This document shows, in pieces, positions 49,272 to 59,874 of a stretch of 64,000 bases of DNA. The first letter of the stretch is position 1. Every line of letters starts with the position of its first letter. The notes under the pieces are model-generated. The model did not search any database. It saw only the letters and a program-made list of their open reading frames with translations, and was not told the origin of the DNA. The translations under genes were made by a program, and so were the position numbers. Source of the stretch: Nitrosovibrio sp. Nv17 (GTDB taxonomy: Bacteria; Pseudomonadota; Gammaproteobacteria; Burkholderiales; Nitrosomonadaceae); the NCBI RefSeq assembly GCF_900119085.1, contig NZ_FPIQ01000001.1:62001-126000 (forward strand), in the 5' to 3' direction.

Positions 49272-50411
49272 GTGCCGCAACGCCCGCATGCTGTTCTCGC
49301 ACTTGCCGACGGCACCGTGTTCCGCGGCACCTCCATCGGCGCGCCGGGCACCAGTACCGGTGAGGTGGTGTTCAACACCGCCATGACCGGGTATCAGGAA
49401 ATCCTTACGGATCCTTCCTACCGCCGGCAGATCGTCACGCTGACCTATCCCCACATCGGCAGTACCGGCGTCAACGCCGAGGATGTCGAATCCGGCGGGA
49501 TCGAGCGGGTACACGCGGCGGGCCTGGTAATCCGCGACCTTCCCCTTGTCTCCAGCAGCTGGCGCCAGACCGGGACCTTGCAGGCATATCTCGAGCGGCA
49601 GGGCGTCGTGGCGATCGCCGACATCGATACGCGCAGGCTTACCCGCATCCTGCGGGAGAAGGGCGCGCAGGGAGGGTGTCTCATGGCGGGCGACTGCGAC
49701 GAAGCTGCGGCGCTTGCGCGCGCGCGCGAATTTCCCGGCCTGGTCGGCATGGATCTGGCGTGCGAGGTGACCTGCGGGCAGCGCTACGAATGGAACGAAG
49801 GCGAGTGGGAATGGGGATCGGGCCATGCAGTTCGGGAAGACCCGCGGTTTCATGTGGCCGCTCTCGATTTCGGCATCAAGCGCAACATCCTGCGCAAGCT
49901 GGCGCAGCGCGGATGCCGCGTCACCGTCCTGCCCGCAGCTACCCGTGCGGATGAAGTCCTGGCCCTGCGACCCGACGGCGTGTTCCTCTCCAACGGCCCC
50001 GGCGATCCGGAAGCCTGCGGTTACGCCGTGACTGCCACCCGGGAACTGCTCGCGGCGGACGTGCCGATCTTCGGCGTCTGCATGGGGCACCAGCTCCTCG
50101 GGCTGGCCAGCGGGGCCCGGACCGTCAAGATGAAATTCGGCCACCACGGCGCCAATCACCCGGTACAGGAGGTGGATACCGGGCGGGTCATGATCTCCAG
50201 CCAGAATCACGGTTTTGCGGTCGATATGGATACGCTGCCCGGGCATGCGCGCGTCACGCATGTGTCGCTGTTCGATGGCAGCCTGCAGGGATTCGAGCTG
50301 AGCGGCCGACGTGCCTTCTGTTTCCAGGGGCATCCGGAGGTCAGCCCTGGACCGCACGACCTGGACTATCTTTTCGACCGATTCACGGGATTGATGGAGG
50401 AGCATCGATGA
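49272..50411 (+). CDS. carA: carbamoyl-phosphate synthase small (glutaminase) subunit
   Basis: CarA releases ammonia from glutamine for carbamoyl phosphate, shared by pyrimidine and arginine synthesis. The 379-residue protein has the CPSase N-terminal domain ([29 protein letters not shown]) and the class I amidotransferase domain. The nucleophile Cys is in [14 protein letters not shown] and the His/Glu pair in [12 protein letters not shown]. The start is a GTG at 49272 with AGGAG six bases upstream; a GTG at 49245 is in frame but less well placed. carB follows after 60 bases. Confidence 0.97.
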   Translation: MPQRPHAVLALADGTVFRGTSIGAPGTSTGEVVFNTAMTGYQEILTDPSYRRQIVTLTYPHIGSTGVNAEDVESGGIERVHAAGLVIRDLPLVSSSWRQTGTLQAYLERQGVVAIADIDTRRLTRILREKGAQGGCLMAGDCDEAAALARAREFPGLVGMDLACEVTCGQRYEWNEGEWEWGSGHAVREDPRFHVAALDFGIKRNILRKLAQRGCRVTVLPAATRADEVLALRPDGVFLSNGPGDPEACGYAVTATRELLAADVPIFGVCMGHQLLGLASGARTVKMKFGHHGANHPVQEVDTGRVMISSQNHGFAVDMDTLPGHARVTHVSLFDGSLQGFELSGRRAFCFQGHPEVSPGPHDLDYLFDRFTGLMEEHR

Positions 50412-50471
50412 GATGCGGGGGACGCGGGCCTGAGCGCCCTTCTTCCGCATGCTTCGCCTCGGGCCGCGGCC

Positions 50472-53400
50472 ATGCCTAAGCGCACCGATCTGCATTCCAT
50501 ACTCATCATCGGCGCTGGCCCGATCATCATCGGCCAGGCGTGCGAGTTCGACTATTCTGGGGCACAGGCGTGCAAGGCGTTGCGCGAAGAGGGATATCGC
50601 GTCATTCTGGTGAACTCCAACCCCGCCACGATCATGACCGATCCCGAGATGGCGGACGCGACGTATATCGAACCCATCATCTGGCCCATGCTGGAGAAGA
50701 TCATCGCGCTGGAGCGTCCGGATGCGCTGTTGCCGACCATGGGGGGGCAGACGGCATTGAACTGTGCCCTCGACCTGGCGAAGAACGGCGTGCTGAAGCA
50801 GTATGGGGTCGAACTGATCGGCGCCTCGCGGGAGGCGATCGACAAGGCCGAGGATCGGGAGAAGTTCAAGCAGGCCATGAGCCGGATCGGCCTGGGCAGC
50901 GCGCGTTCCGCCATCGCGCACAGCGTGGAGGAGGCGCTGCAGGTGCAGGCCATGGTCGGATATCCTGCCATCATACGTCCGTCGTTCACCATGGGCGGGA
51001 GCGGTGGCGGTATTGCCTACAACCGCGAGGAATTCCTCGGCATCTGCGAGCGCGGGCTGGAGGCTTCGCCCACCCGGGAACTGCTGATCGAGGAATCGGT
51101 GATCGGCTGGAAGGAATTCGAGATGGAGGTGATCCGCGACCGGAAGGACAACTGCATCATCGTCTGCGCGATCGAGAACGTCGATCCCATGGGCGTCCAC
51201 ACCGGGGATTCCATCACCGTCGCGCCGTCCCAGACGCTGACCGACAAGGAATACCAGATCATGCGCGACGCGTCGATCGCGGTGCTGCGCGAGATCGGCG
51301 TGGAGACGGGCGGATCCAACGTGCAGTTCGCGATCAATCCACAGGATGGCCGCATGCTCGTCATCGAAATGAACCCGCGCGTCTCGCGTTCCTCCGCGCT
51401 GGCTTCGAAAGCAACCGGATTCCCCATCGCCAAGGTGGCTGCGAAGCTCGCGGTGGGCTACACGCTGGATGAGCTTGCCAACGACATCACCGGCGGGGCG
51501 ATGCCGGCCTCGTTCGAGCCGGCGATAGACTACGTGGTCACCAAAATACCGCGCTTTGCGTTCGAGAAATTCCCCCAGGCCGATGACCGCCTGACCACCC
51601 AGATGAAGTCGGTGGGCGAGGTCATGGCGATCGGGCGCACGTTCCAGGAGTCGCTGCAGAAGGCCCTGCGGGGGCTCGAGATCGGCGTCAGCGGGCTGGA
51701 CGAGAAAAGTGTCGACGTCGAGGTCATCAAGGCCGAGCTGGGCGACCCGGGGCCGGAGCGCATCTGGTATGTGGCGGATGCATTTCGATGCGGGATGACG
51801 CTCCCGGAGATCCATCAGTTGACGCATATCGATCCGTGGTTTCTGGCGCAGATCGAGGACCTGATCAGGCAAGAGCGGCTGCTTGCCGGTGCCGGGCCGG
51901 AAGCACTCGACATGGTGTCGCTACGCACCCTGAAGCGCAGCGGTTTCTCAGACCAGCGCCTGGCGAAACTGATGGACACGACCCCGCTCGCAGTGCGCGC
52001 CAGGCGCCATCAGCTCGGTCTGCACCCGGTATACAAGCGCGTCGACACCTGTGCCGCCGAATTTGCCACGCACACGGCCTATCTGTACTCTACCTACGAG
52101 GAAGAGTGCGAGGCGCTGCCGAGCGGGCGCAAGAAGATCATGGTGCTGGGCGGTGGCCCCAACCGCATCGGCCAGGGCATCGAATTCGACTACTGCTGCG
52201 TCCATGCGGCGCTGGCTCTTCGGGAGGACGGCTTCGAGACCATCATGGTCAACTGCAATCCCGAGACCGTTTCGACCGATTACGATACTTCCGATCGCCT
52301 CTACTTCGAGCCGCTCACCCTGGAAGACGTACTGGAGATCGTCGAAGTGGAACGGCCGTTCGGGGTGATCGTGCAGTACGGCGGACAGACGCCTCTGAAG
52401 CTGGCGCGCGATCTCGAATCCTGCGGCGTGCCCATCATCGGCACCAGTCCCGACATGATCGATCGCGCCGAGGATCGCGAGCGTTTCCAGGGAATGCTGC
52501 ATGAGCTGGGGCTCAGGCAGCCGCTGAACCGTACCGCCCGCGACCCCGGGGCGGCTCTTGCCGCCGCCAGCGAGATCGGCTATCCGCTGGTGGTGCGCCC
52601 GAGCTACGTGCTCGGGGGGCGCGCCATGGAGATCATCCACGAGCAGTCTTACCTGGAGCGGTATATGCGGGAGGCGGTCAAGGTATCGCACGATTCGCCG
52701 GTGCTGCTGGACCGCTTCCTCAACGACGCCATCGAAGTGGATGTGGATGCGGTATGCGACGGCGAGGCCGTGCTGATCGGCGGCATCATGGAGCACATCG
52801 AGCAGGCGGGGGTGCATTCCGGGGATTCTGCCTGTTCGCTGCCTCCCTTCAGCCTTTCGGCCGTCCTTCAGGAAGAGTTGCGGCGCCAGACGTCGGCGAT
52901 GGCGCATGCGCTGGGAGTGGTGGGGCTGATGAACGTGCAGTTCGCCATCCAGGGGGACTCGGTGTACGTTCTGGAAGTCAATCCACGGGCCTCGCGAACC
53001 GTTCCTTTCGTATCCAAGGCGACGGGTCTGCCACTGGCGAAGATATCCGCGCGCTGCATGGTCGGCACCACGCTTGCCCGCCAGGGGATCATCGCGGAAA
53101 GAGTGCCCACCCACTGCTCGGTGAAGGAGGCCGTGTTCCCGTTCATCAAGTTTCCCGGCGTGGATACCATCCTCGGGCCCGAAATGAAATCGACGGGCGA
53201 GGTGATGGGAGTGGGGCGTACCTTTGCCGAAGCCTTCGTCAAATCGCAGCTGGCCGCCGGGGTCAGGTTGCCGCGCGGCGGGAAGGTCTTCATCAGCGTA
53301 CGCCAGTCGGACAAAGCCCGGGTGGTGGAGATCGCCCGCAATCTTGCGAAACTGGGGTTTGCCCTTTATGCTACCCGCGGTACTGCGGCAGTGCTGGCCG

Positions 53401-53702
53401 AGTCCGGGCTGACGGTCGCGGCGGTCAACAAGGTGGCGGAGGGACGCCCGCACATCGTGGACATGATCAAGAACGGCGAGATGGATCTGATCATCAATAC
53501 GGTCGAGGACAAGCGCAGTGCGATCCAGGATTCATACTCGATCCGCCACGCCGTGCTGCAGGCGAGGGTCACCTACTACACCACCCTGGCGGGCGCGCGC
53601 GCCGCATGCATCGGCATGGCGGATCTGCAGGAATTGAAGCCCTATCGCCTGCAGTCGCTGCATGCGCCGGCGGCGTCGCCGCTGCTCGACACGATGCAGT
53701 GA
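50472..53702 (+). CDS. carB: carbamoyl-phosphate synthase large subunit
   Basis: CarB makes carbamoyl phosphate from bicarbonate, ATP and the ammonia supplied by CarA. The 1076-residue protein shows its internal duplication: two ATP-grasp halves, each beginning with an [15 protein letters not shown] or [15 protein letters not shown]-type loop (near residues 10 and 560). The C-terminal MGS-like allosteric domain from about residue 940 ([16 protein letters not shown]) is where UMP and ornithine regulate. Both ATP-grasp sites look intact. It is followed by greA. Confidence 0.98.
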   Translation: MPKRTDLHSILIIGAGPIIIGQACEFDYSGAQACKALREEGYRVILVNSNPATIMTDPEMADATYIEPIIWPMLEKIIALERPDALLPTMGGQTALNCALDLAKNGVLKQYGVELIGASREAIDKAEDREKFKQAMSRIGLGSARSAIAHSVEEALQVQAMVGYPAIIRPSFTMGGSGGGIAYNREEFLGICERGLEASPTRELLIEESVIGWKEFEMEVIRDRKDNCIIVCAIENVDPMGVHTGDSITVAPSQTLTDKEYQIMRDASIAVLREIGVETGGSNVQFAINPQDGRMLVIEMNPRVSRSSALASKATGFPIAKVAAKLAVGYTLDELANDITGGAMPASFEPAIDYVVTKIPRFAFEKFPQADDRLTTQMKSVGEVMAIGRTFQESLQKALRGLEIGVSGLDEKSVDVEVIKAELGDPGPERIWYVADAFRCGMTLPEIHQLTHIDPWFLAQIEDLIRQERLLAGAGPEALDMVSLRTLKRSGFSDQRLAKLMDTTPLAVRARRHQLGLHPVYKRVDTCAAEFATHTAYLYSTYEEECEALPSGRKKIMVLGGGPNRIGQGIEFDYCCVHAALALREDGFETIMVNCNPETVSTDYDTSDRLYFEPLTLEDVLEIVEVERPFGVIVQYGGQTPLKLARDLESCGVPIIGTSPDMIDRAEDRERFQGMLHELGLRQPLNRTARDPGAALAAASEIGYPLVVRPSYVLGGRAMEIIHEQSYLERYMREAVKVSHDSPVLLDRFLNDAIEVDVDAVCDGEAVLIGGIMEHIEQAGVHSGDSACSLPPFSLSAVLQEELRRQTSAMAHALGVVGLMNVQFAIQGDSVYVLEVNPRASRTVPFVSKATGLPLAKISARCMVGTTLARQGIIAERVPTHCSVKEAVFPFIKFPGVDTILGPEMKSTGEVMGVGRTFAEAFVKSQLAAGVRLPRGGKVFISVRQSDKARVVEIARNLAKLGFALYATRGTAAVLAESGLTVAAVNKVAEGRPHIVDMIKNGEMDLIINTVEDKRSAIQDSYSIRHAVLQARVTYYTTLAGARAACIGMADLQELKPYRLQSLHAPAASPLLDTMQ

Positions 53703-53792
53703 AATCCATCGCCGGTCGCGCCTCGCAGCGGATATCCGCCCGGCCGCCGGAGGATGGCATCGAATGACACTACACAAAGGCATGAACAGATC

Positions 53793-54269
53793 ATGAGTAC
53801 AATTCCATTGACCGTGATCGGCGCGAGCAAGCTGCGCGCCGAGCTGCATGAAATGAAAACGGTGCAGCGGCCTGCGGTGATAGCCGCGATCGCGGAGGCG
53901 CGTTCCCACGGGGATCTTTCGGAAAATGCCGAGTACGAGGCGGCCAAGGAGCGGCAGGGTTTCATCGAGGGGCGTATCGCCGAACTGGAAAACAAGCTTT
54001 CCAATGCCCAGATCATCGATCCGACATTGCTGGATGCCAACGGCGCTTGCGTGTTCGGCGCCACGATCGATCTCCAGGATATGACGAACGATACGGTTGT
54101 CACCTATCAGATCGTCGGCGACGACGAAGCCGACATCAAGGAGGGGAAGATTTCCATCAGTTCGCCCATTTCGCGCGCCCTGATCGGCAAGCATGCCGGC
54201 GACATTGCCGAGGTTCAGGCACCGGGCGGGATCAGGGAGTACGAGATTCTCGATGTGAGGTACGTCTAG
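53793..54269 (+). CDS. greA: transcription elongation factor GreA
   Basis: GreA rescues backtracked RNA polymerase by stimulating transcript cleavage. The 158-residue protein has the N-terminal coiled coil with its acidic tip ([25 protein letters not shown]) and the C-terminal FKBP-like domain ([35 protein letters not shown]). The ATG at 53793 is the family start; the frame is open to 53754. It is part of the conserved carB-greA-yhbY-rlmE-ftsH block. Confidence 0.97.
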   Translation: MSTIPLTVIGASKLRAELHEMKTVQRPAVIAAIAEARSHGDLSENAEYEAAKERQGFIEGRIAELENKLSNAQIIDPTLLDANGACVFGATIDLQDMTNDTVVTYQIVGDDEADIKEGKISISSPISRALIGKHAGDIAEVQAPGGIREYEILDVRYV

Positions 54270-54283
54270 CGCTTCCCGGGCCG

Positions 54284-54634
54284 TCATCCCTGGAAGCTGC
54301 GCTTGCTGCGGCGCGGCTCGTGTTTTCTACGAGTTGCCGGGGCAACCGGCTGGGGCGCGCCATCCGGTTTGGGGCGATAGATGATCAGTATCCTGCCGAT
54401 GTGCTGCACGGGAGCCGCACCAAGACGATGGCACATCTCTTCGAGTAAAGCGTTCCGTGCTTCCCGCTTCTCCTCGAATACCCTGATCTTGACCAGTTCA
54501 TGGCTGGTCAACCCCAGATCCAATTCGCGCAGAACGTTTTCCGAGAGACCGTCCGGACCGATCCAGACGATCGGCCTGATGGCGTGGGCAAGCGCTCGCA
54601 GCGTGTGCCGATGATCGAGAGCGAGGGATAGCAT
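54284..54634 (-). CDS. yhbY: YhbY family RNA-binding protein (CRM domain)
   Basis: YhbY is a small CRM-domain protein that associates with the 50S subunit during assembly. The 116-residue product has the CRM core (LRALAHAIRPIVWIGPDGLSENVL, LVKIRVFE, IGRILIIYRPK). A basic C-terminal tail (ATRRKHEPRRSKRSFQG) is somewhat longer than in E. coli. It is divergent from rlmE, with only 30 bases between the start codons, and converges on greA. Confidence 0.92.
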   Translation of the reverse strand: MLSLALDHRHTLRALAHAIRPIVWIGPDGLSENVLRELDLGLTSHELVKIRVFEEKREARNALLEEMCHRLGAAPVQHIGRILIIYRPKPDGAPQPVAPATRRKHEPRRSKRSFQG

Positions 54635-54664
54635 GGGGTGTTCCGAAAGCCGTCATTCTACGTA

Positions 54665-55321
54665 ATGAAGCGTGCCAAAACCAGCAGGGCGTGGATGAAG
54701 GAGCACGTGAGCGATCCTTTCGTACGGCAGGCCAGGAAAGAGGGATATCGCTCCCGAGCTGCGTACAAGCTGCTGGAGATCGCCGCGCGCGATCGCCTGT
54801 TCCGGCCGGGCATGACGGTGGTGGACCTGGGTGCGGCTCCAGGGGGCTGGTCGCAAGTGGCTGTCGAGAAACTCGGCGGCAGAGGGAAGGTGATCGCGCT
54901 GGATTTGCTGGAGATGGCGCCGTTGCCGGGCGTGATATGCATCCGCGGCGATTTTCGTGAAGTCCCGGTGCTGACGGAACTGGCCGAGGTGCTGGGAGAA
55001 TCCTCGCCCGATCTTGTAATTTCGGACATGTCGCCTAATATAAGTGGTATAGGAGTCAGTGATCAGGCGCGCAGCATGCATCTGGCCGAACTGGCCCTGG
55101 AGTTCTCCCTGGAGCGATTGAACTCTGATGGCGACTTGCTCGTCAAAGTGTTTCAGGGTTCCGGATTCGAGGAGTTCCTGGCGAACATGCGGGCCGGGTT
55201 CGATCGGGTGTTGACGCGCAAGCCGGATGCATCTCGGGATCGCAGTCGCGAGGTGTACCTGCTGGGCCGGGGCAAACGGAGGCCGATGGCGGCTCCCCGG
55301 CCGAAGCGGGAAGGCGGATGA
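54665..55321 (+). CDS. rlmE: 23S rRNA (uridine2552-2'-O)-methyltransferase RlmE (FtsJ)
   Basis: RlmE methylates U2552 in the ribosomal A-site loop and is heat-inducible in E. coli. The 218-residue protein has the SAM-binding loop (VVDLGAAPGGWSQVAVE) and the K-D-K-E catalytic tetrad context (KEGYRSRAAYKLLE, VISDMSPNISG, VKVFQGSGFEEF, SREVYLLG). The ATG at 54665 is the family start. ftsH lies 146 bases downstream, the classic ftsJ-ftsH pair. Confidence 0.96.
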   Translation: MKRAKTSRAWMKEHVSDPFVRQARKEGYRSRAAYKLLEIAARDRLFRPGMTVVDLGAAPGGWSQVAVEKLGGRGKVIALDLLEMAPLPGVICIRGDFREVPVLTELAEVLGESSPDLVISDMSPNISGIGVSDQARSMHLAELALEFSLERLNSDGDLLVKVFQGSGFEEFLANMRAGFDRVLTRKPDASRDRSREVYLLGRGKRRPMAAPRPKREGG

Positions 55322-55467
55322 AGCAGGGTCTCAGGGGAAATGTGCACCACTCCTGGCAGCTGAGGCGGTGGCGGTTTCCGGGGTGCGGCCCTTGGCTGTC
55401 ATTAAACCGGAAATGGGTTTAGAATGAAGCATTCAAGGATATTGACGGCGCAAGCCAAGGAGCTATC

Positions 55468-57363
55468 TTGAACAATCTCATTAAAAACATGGCCATCTGG
55501 CTGGTGATCGCTTTGGTGTTGATGACGGTGTTCAACCAGTTCAGCACCCGCCAGACGGCACAGGCCCCGATGGAGTATTCCCAGTTCATCGAGGAAGTGA
55601 AGCAGGGCAGGATTGCAAAGGTCACCATAGAAGGTCGTACCCTGAAGGGGACCAAGTCCGATGGCAGGCGATTCACGACCTATACGCCATCGGATCCCTG
55701 GATGGTCAGCGATCTGCTGAAAGCCGGCGTCATCATCGATGCCAAGCCGGAGGAAGAGCCGTCGCTCCTGATGAACATCTTCGTTTCCTGGTTCCCCATG
55801 CTGTTGCTGATCGGCGTGTGGATCTTCTTCATGCGTCAGATGCAGGGCGGAGGTCGTGGCGGAGGTGCGTTCTCGTTCGGCAAGAGCAAGGCACGGATGC
55901 TGGATGAATCCACCAACCAGGTGACGTTTGCGGATGTGGCGGGATGCGAGGAAGCCAAGGAAGAGGTTTCCGAACTGGTGGAGTTCCTGCGCGACCCCAG
56001 CAAATTCCAGAAGCTCGGCGGGCGCATCCCCCGCGGCGTCCTGATGGTGGGCAACCCCGGTACCGGCAAGACGCTGCTGGCCCGGGCGATCGCGGGCGAA
56101 GCCAAGGTTCCGTTCTTCAGCATCTCGGGTTCCGATTTCGTGGAGATGTTCGTGGGCGTGGGAGCGGCACGGGTTCGGGACATGTTCGAACAGGCCAAGA
56201 AGCATGCGCCTTGCATCATCTTCATCGACGAGATCGACGCGGTGGGTCGTCAGCGCGGGGCAGGGCTCGGGGGTGGCAACGACGAGCGCGAGCAGACCCT
56301 GAATCAGCTGCTGGTAGAGATGGACGGCTTCGAAGGTGCCGTCGGCGTCATCGTCATTGCGGCCACCAATCGTCCGGACGTGCTCGATCCGGCCTTGTTG
56401 CGTCCCGGCCGCTTCGATCGCCAGGTCACGGTGCCGTTGCCGGACATACGGGGGCGCGAACAGATACTGCATGTCCACATGCGCAAGGTGCCGATCGCTC
56501 CGGATGTGCATGCGGAGGTGCTGGCGCGCGGTACCCCGGGGATGTCGGGGGCGGATCTTGCCAATCTGGTGAACGAGGCGGCGCTGTTTGCGGCCCGGGG
56601 CAACAAGCGACTGGTGGACATGGACGACTTCGAGCGTGCCAAGGACAAGATCTTCATGGGTGCGGAACGCCGCTCCGTAGTGATGCCGGAGCACGAGCGG
56701 CGCAATACCGCCTACCATGAATCCGGTCATGCCGTAGTGGCGCAGCTCCTGCCCAGGACCGATCCGGTGCACAAGGTGTCCATCATTCCGCGCGGACGGG
56801 CACTGGGTGTGACCATGCAACTGCCGACCGAAGACCGTTTCAGCATGGATCGCGAGGAAATCCTGCAGAACATCGCCGTGCTCTTCGGGGGGCGCATCGC
56901 CGAGGAAGTGTTCATGAGTCAGATGACCACCGGCGCCTCCAACGACTTCGAGCGTGCCACCGAGATGGCGCGTCGCATGGTCACGCAGTGGGGCATGTCG
57001 GATTCCCTCGGGCCGATGGTATACGGAGAGAACGAAGGGGAGGTCTTCCTGGGCCGTTCCGTGACGACGCACAAGAACGTGAGCGAAGCCACCATGCAGA
57101 AGGTGGATATCGAAATCCGCCGCATCATCGATCAGCAATACGCACTGGCCCGCAAGCTGATCGAGGAGAATCGCGACAAGATCGAGGTCATGGCCAAGGC
57201 GCTGCTGGAATGGGAGACCATAGATTCCGACCAGATCGGGGACATCATGGATGGCCGTGCTCCACGGCCGCCCAAGCCGACCCGGATGGCGCCGCCTCCG
57301 CCCAAGGACACGTCGCCTCCTGCGGCACCCGCCACCACGGCGGCACCTGCTCAGGAAGCATAG
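55468..57363 (+). CDS. ftsH: ATP-dependent zinc metalloprotease FtsH
   Basis: FtsH is a membrane-bound AAA+ protease that degrades unassembled membrane proteins, LpxC and sigma-32. The 631-residue protein has two membrane segments (about 8-22 and 104-124). The AAA domain shows Walker [12 protein letters not shown] and Walker [16 protein letters not shown], with the second region of homology after it. The peptidase has its zinc site in [10 protein letters not shown] near residue 415. A Pro-rich C-terminal tail ([16 protein letters not shown]) ends the protein. The start is a TTG at 55468, supported by AAGGAG five bases upstream. HflKC, its modulators, are at 26-28 kb. Confidence 0.98.
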   Translation: MNNLIKNMAIWLVIALVLMTVFNQFSTRQTAQAPMEYSQFIEEVKQGRIAKVTIEGRTLKGTKSDGRRFTTYTPSDPWMVSDLLKAGVIIDAKPEEEPSLLMNIFVSWFPMLLLIGVWIFFMRQMQGGGRGGGAFSFGKSKARMLDESTNQVTFADVAGCEEAKEEVSELVEFLRDPSKFQKLGGRIPRGVLMVGNPGTGKTLLARAIAGEAKVPFFSISGSDFVEMFVGVGAARVRDMFEQAKKHAPCIIFIDEIDAVGRQRGAGLGGGNDEREQTLNQLLVEMDGFEGAVGVIVIAATNRPDVLDPALLRPGRFDRQVTVPLPDIRGREQILHVHMRKVPIAPDVHAEVLARGTPGMSGADLANLVNEAALFAARGNKRLVDMDDFERAKDKIFMGAERRSVVMPEHERRNTAYHESGHAVVAQLLPRTDPVHKVSIIPRGRALGVTMQLPTEDRFSMDREEILQNIAVLFGGRIAEEVFMSQMTTGASNDFERATEMARRMVTQWGMSDSLGPMVYGENEGEVFLGRSVTTHKNVSEATMQKVDIEIRRIIDQQYALARKLIEENRDKIEVMAKALLEWETIDSDQIGDIMDGRAPRPPKPTRMAPPPPKDTSPPAAPATTAAPAQEA

Positions 57364-57376
57364 GGGGTCTCCCATC

Positions 57377-57402
57377 CCCCGCGGAGGATTTCCTTCGCGG
57401 GG
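57377..57402 (+). other. strong stem-loop between ftsH and folP
   Basis: CCCCGCGGAGG (57377-57387) pairs with CCTTCGCGGGG (57392-57402), an 11-bp stem with one G-U pair and an ATTT loop, 14 bases after the ftsH stop. No T-tract follows. It could attenuate or stabilise the ftsH transcript ahead of folP. Confidence 0.45.
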
Positions 57403-57481
57403 TGCCCGGGGGTGTACGAGGCCGTGCACGGTCTCCTATGAGCAGGGTCCAGCAGGAATCGTCCCCATTCATCATTTCGGC

Positions 57482-58297
57482 TTGAAACCGTTCCCGGCCC
57501 TTTTCTCCGGTCGTGCCCTGATCATGGGCGTGATCAACGTGACGCCGGATTCCTTTTCCGATGGCGGATTGTGCGCTTCGACCGAAAGCGCACTGCGACA
57601 CGCAGCAGCCCTTGTGGAGGAGGGGGCGGACATGCTGGATATCGGGGGCGAATCCACGCGTCCAGGCAGTTGCCCCGTCGGTGTGCGCGAAGAAATGGAT
57701 CGCGTCATTCCGGTGGTGCGGGCGCTGGCGGATGCGGGCACATGTGTTTCGGTGGACACTTCCAAGCCGGAAGTGATGCAGGCGGCCATCGAGGCCGGGG
57801 CGGCGATGATCAATGACGTCAATGCATTGCAGGCCCGGGGTGCGCTGGAGGTGGTGGCCCGGAGCGGCGTCGCGGCATGCATGATGCACATGCAGGGCGA
57901 TCCGCGCAGCATGCAGATCAATCCCCAGTATAATGACGTGGTGAAAGAGGTATGGGATTTCCTGCGGCAGCGCTTGGATGCCGCCCTGGCAGCGGGCATC
58001 GCGCGCGAGCGACTGGTGATCGACCCCGGTTTTGGCTTTGGCAAGACGCTGCAGCACAACCTCGAGCTGTTGCGGCACCTCACCCGATTCTCGGAGCTGG
58101 ACGTGCCGGTGCTGGTTGGCCTGTCGCGCAAGTCCATGCTGGGGACCGTCACCGGCAGGGAGGCTGGCGATCGCACCCATGCCAGCGTAGCGGCAGCGCT
58201 TCTGGCACGATCCGGCGGTGCCCGCATCCTGCGCGTGCACGACGTACGGGCGACGCGGGACGCGCTGGCGGTATACGAAGCGGTCAATGCGGCCTGA
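57482..58297 (+). CDS. folP: dihydropteroate synthase
   Basis: FolP joins p-aminobenzoate to the pterin in folate synthesis and is the sulfonamide target. The TIM-barrel motifs are clear: IMGVINVTPDSFSDGG, GADMLDIGGESTRPG, MINDVNAL, IDPGFGFGKTLQHNLELL and VGLSRKSMLG. The start is uncertain. The only usual start codon near the expected N-terminus is the TTG at 57482, without Shine-Dalgarno. An ATT at 57467, eight bases after AGGA, would give the MHHFGLKPF start better matching family length. It lies in the conserved ftsH-folP-glmM order. Confidence 0.9.
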   Translation: MKPFPALFSGRALIMGVINVTPDSFSDGGLCASTESALRHAAALVEEGADMLDIGGESTRPGSCPVGVREEMDRVIPVVRALADAGTCVSVDTSKPEVMQAAIEAGAAMINDVNALQARGALEVVARSGVAACMMHMQGDPRSMQINPQYNDVVKEVWDFLRQRLDAALAAGIARERLVIDPGFGFGKTLQHNLELLRHLTRFSELDVPVLVGLSRKSMLGTVTGREAGDRTHASVAAALLARSGGARILRVHDVRATRDALAVYEAVNAA

Positions 58298-58345
58298 TCC
58301 CGGCATGTTCCTTCGACTTTCCTCTGATTCCTTCTGGGAGATACG

Positions 58346-59707
58346 ATGATGCGTAGATATTTCGGCACGGATGGAGTACGCGGGCGGGTGGGGGAAACGC
58401 CCATTACTCCAGAATTCATCATGCGCCTTGGTTATTCCGCCGGCAAGGTGCTGGCATCTTCGGACTGGCATCTGTCGAGGGGAGAGCGGCCAGCGGTACT
58501 GATCGGCAAGGATACGCGCATTTCCGGCTACATGCTGGAGTCTGCCCTGCAGGCCGGCCTGTCGGCGGCGGGCGTGGATGTGCTGCTGTCGGGGCCGACA
58601 CCGACGCCGGCGGTGGCCTATCTGACCCGGGCGCTGCGCCTGCAGGCCGGCATCGTCATCTCCGCCTCGCACAATCCATTCGAGGACAACGGCATCAAAT
58701 TTTTTTCAGCGGAGGGAAGCAAGCTGCCCGATGCGACCGAGCGCGAGATCGAAGCGGGACTGGAAGCTCCCATCCGGACGATGCCTTCAGCCCAGCTTGG
58801 CAAGGCGCGTCGTGTCGATGACGCCCGGGGGCGCTACATCGAGTTCTGCAAGAGCACCTTCCCGAATCATCTGGATTTGCGCGGCTTGCGCATCGTGATC
58901 GACTGCGCCCACGGGGCGGCCTACCAGATCGCTGGACATGTGCTGCACGAACTGGGGGCCGATGTCGTCGCTATCGGCGTGCAGCCCGATGGCCTCAACA
59001 TCAATCAGGAATGCGGCGCCACCCATGATGCTGCTTTGCGCGACGCGGTCAAGCGCCACCAGGCGGACATCGGCATCGCCCTGGATGGTGATGGTGATCG
59101 GGTCATCATGGTCGATGGCGAGGGCATGCTCTACGATGGTGACCGCCTGATCTACGTCATTGCCCGGCATCGCCAGCAAAAAGGGGTATTTGACGGAGGA
59201 GTGGTAGGCACGCTGATGACGAATCTTGCGGTCGAGAAGGGCCTGAAAAAGCTGGGCATCTCGTTCGCCCGGGCCAATGTGGGCGATCGTTACGTACTGG
59301 AACTCATGCAGCGGGAAGGCTGGCAGCTTGGGGGCGAGGGTTCGGGCCATATCATCTGCACCGACAAACATACCACCGGCGACGGCATCATTTCCGCCCT
59401 CCAGGTGCTCTACGCCCTGCGCGACACCGGACTGTCCCTGCCGGAACTGGCGCACGGTGTCGCGCTCTATCCCCAGAAACTGATCAATGTCAGGGTGTCG
59501 AAAGGATTCGATGCGCATGCCAACGCAGCGATCCGGGCGATACAGGACGAGGCGGAGCGCAGCCTGAACGGGAGTGGCCGCGTCCTGCTGCGGCCTTCGG
59601 GCACCGAGCCGCTGATACGTGTCATGGTCGAGGGAGAGTCCCTGCAGCAGGTCGAGCACTGGGCGCAGAAAATAGCGGATGTGGTACACGATGCGGCGGA
59701 GGCGTGA
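58346..59707 (+). CDS. glmM: phosphoglucosamine mutase
   Basis: GlmM converts glucosamine 6- to 1-phosphate for UDP-GlcNAc, needed for peptidoglycan and LPS. The 453-residue enzyme has [13 protein letters not shown] at the start, the phosphoserine loop [17 protein letters not shown], the metal loop [12 protein letters not shown] and the C-terminal [15 protein letters not shown]. It starts at ATG-ATG (58346/58349) with GGGAG upstream and follows folP by 48 bases. Confidence 0.97.
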   Translation: MMRRYFGTDGVRGRVGETPITPEFIMRLGYSAGKVLASSDWHLSRGERPAVLIGKDTRISGYMLESALQAGLSAAGVDVLLSGPTPTPAVAYLTRALRLQAGIVISASHNPFEDNGIKFFSAEGSKLPDATEREIEAGLEAPIRTMPSAQLGKARRVDDARGRYIEFCKSTFPNHLDLRGLRIVIDCAHGAAYQIAGHVLHELGADVVAIGVQPDGLNINQECGATHDAALRDAVKRHQADIGIALDGDGDRVIMVDGEGMLYDGDRLIYVIARHRQQKGVFDGGVVGTLMTNLAVEKGLKKLGISFARANVGDRYVLELMQREGWQLGGEGSGHIICTDKHTTGDGIISALQVLYALRDTGLSLPELAHGVALYPQKLINVRVSKGFDAHANAAIRAIQDEAERSLNGSGRVLLRPSGTEPLIRVMVEGESLQQVEHWAQKIADVVHDAAEA

Positions 59708-59755
59708 GCAGGGAGGGATGGCGGGAAACAATGACGGGGATGGGAGGGCGGACGA

Positions 59756-59789
59756 CTGTCTTGCCGTTGTAACATGGGTGGTCTAGCAT
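59756..59789 (+). promoter_or_regulatory. predicted Pho box and -10 of pstS
   Basis: CTGTCTT (59756-59762), four bases (GCCG), and TTGTAAC (59767-59773) match the 7-4-7 direct-repeat PhoB box in six of seven positions in each half. TAGCAT (59784-59789), a 4/6 match to the -10, follows ten bases later, the spacing of PhoB-activated promoters where the box replaces the -35. It lies about 85 bases before the pstS start. Confidence 0.6.
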
Positions 59790-59874
59790 GCTCATGCCGT
59801 GTCGGGGAAGAAGGCCCTGCGCAGTCCGGTACCGGCCGGTTCGCTACCGGATTCAGGTCACAAAGGAGAAGAGA

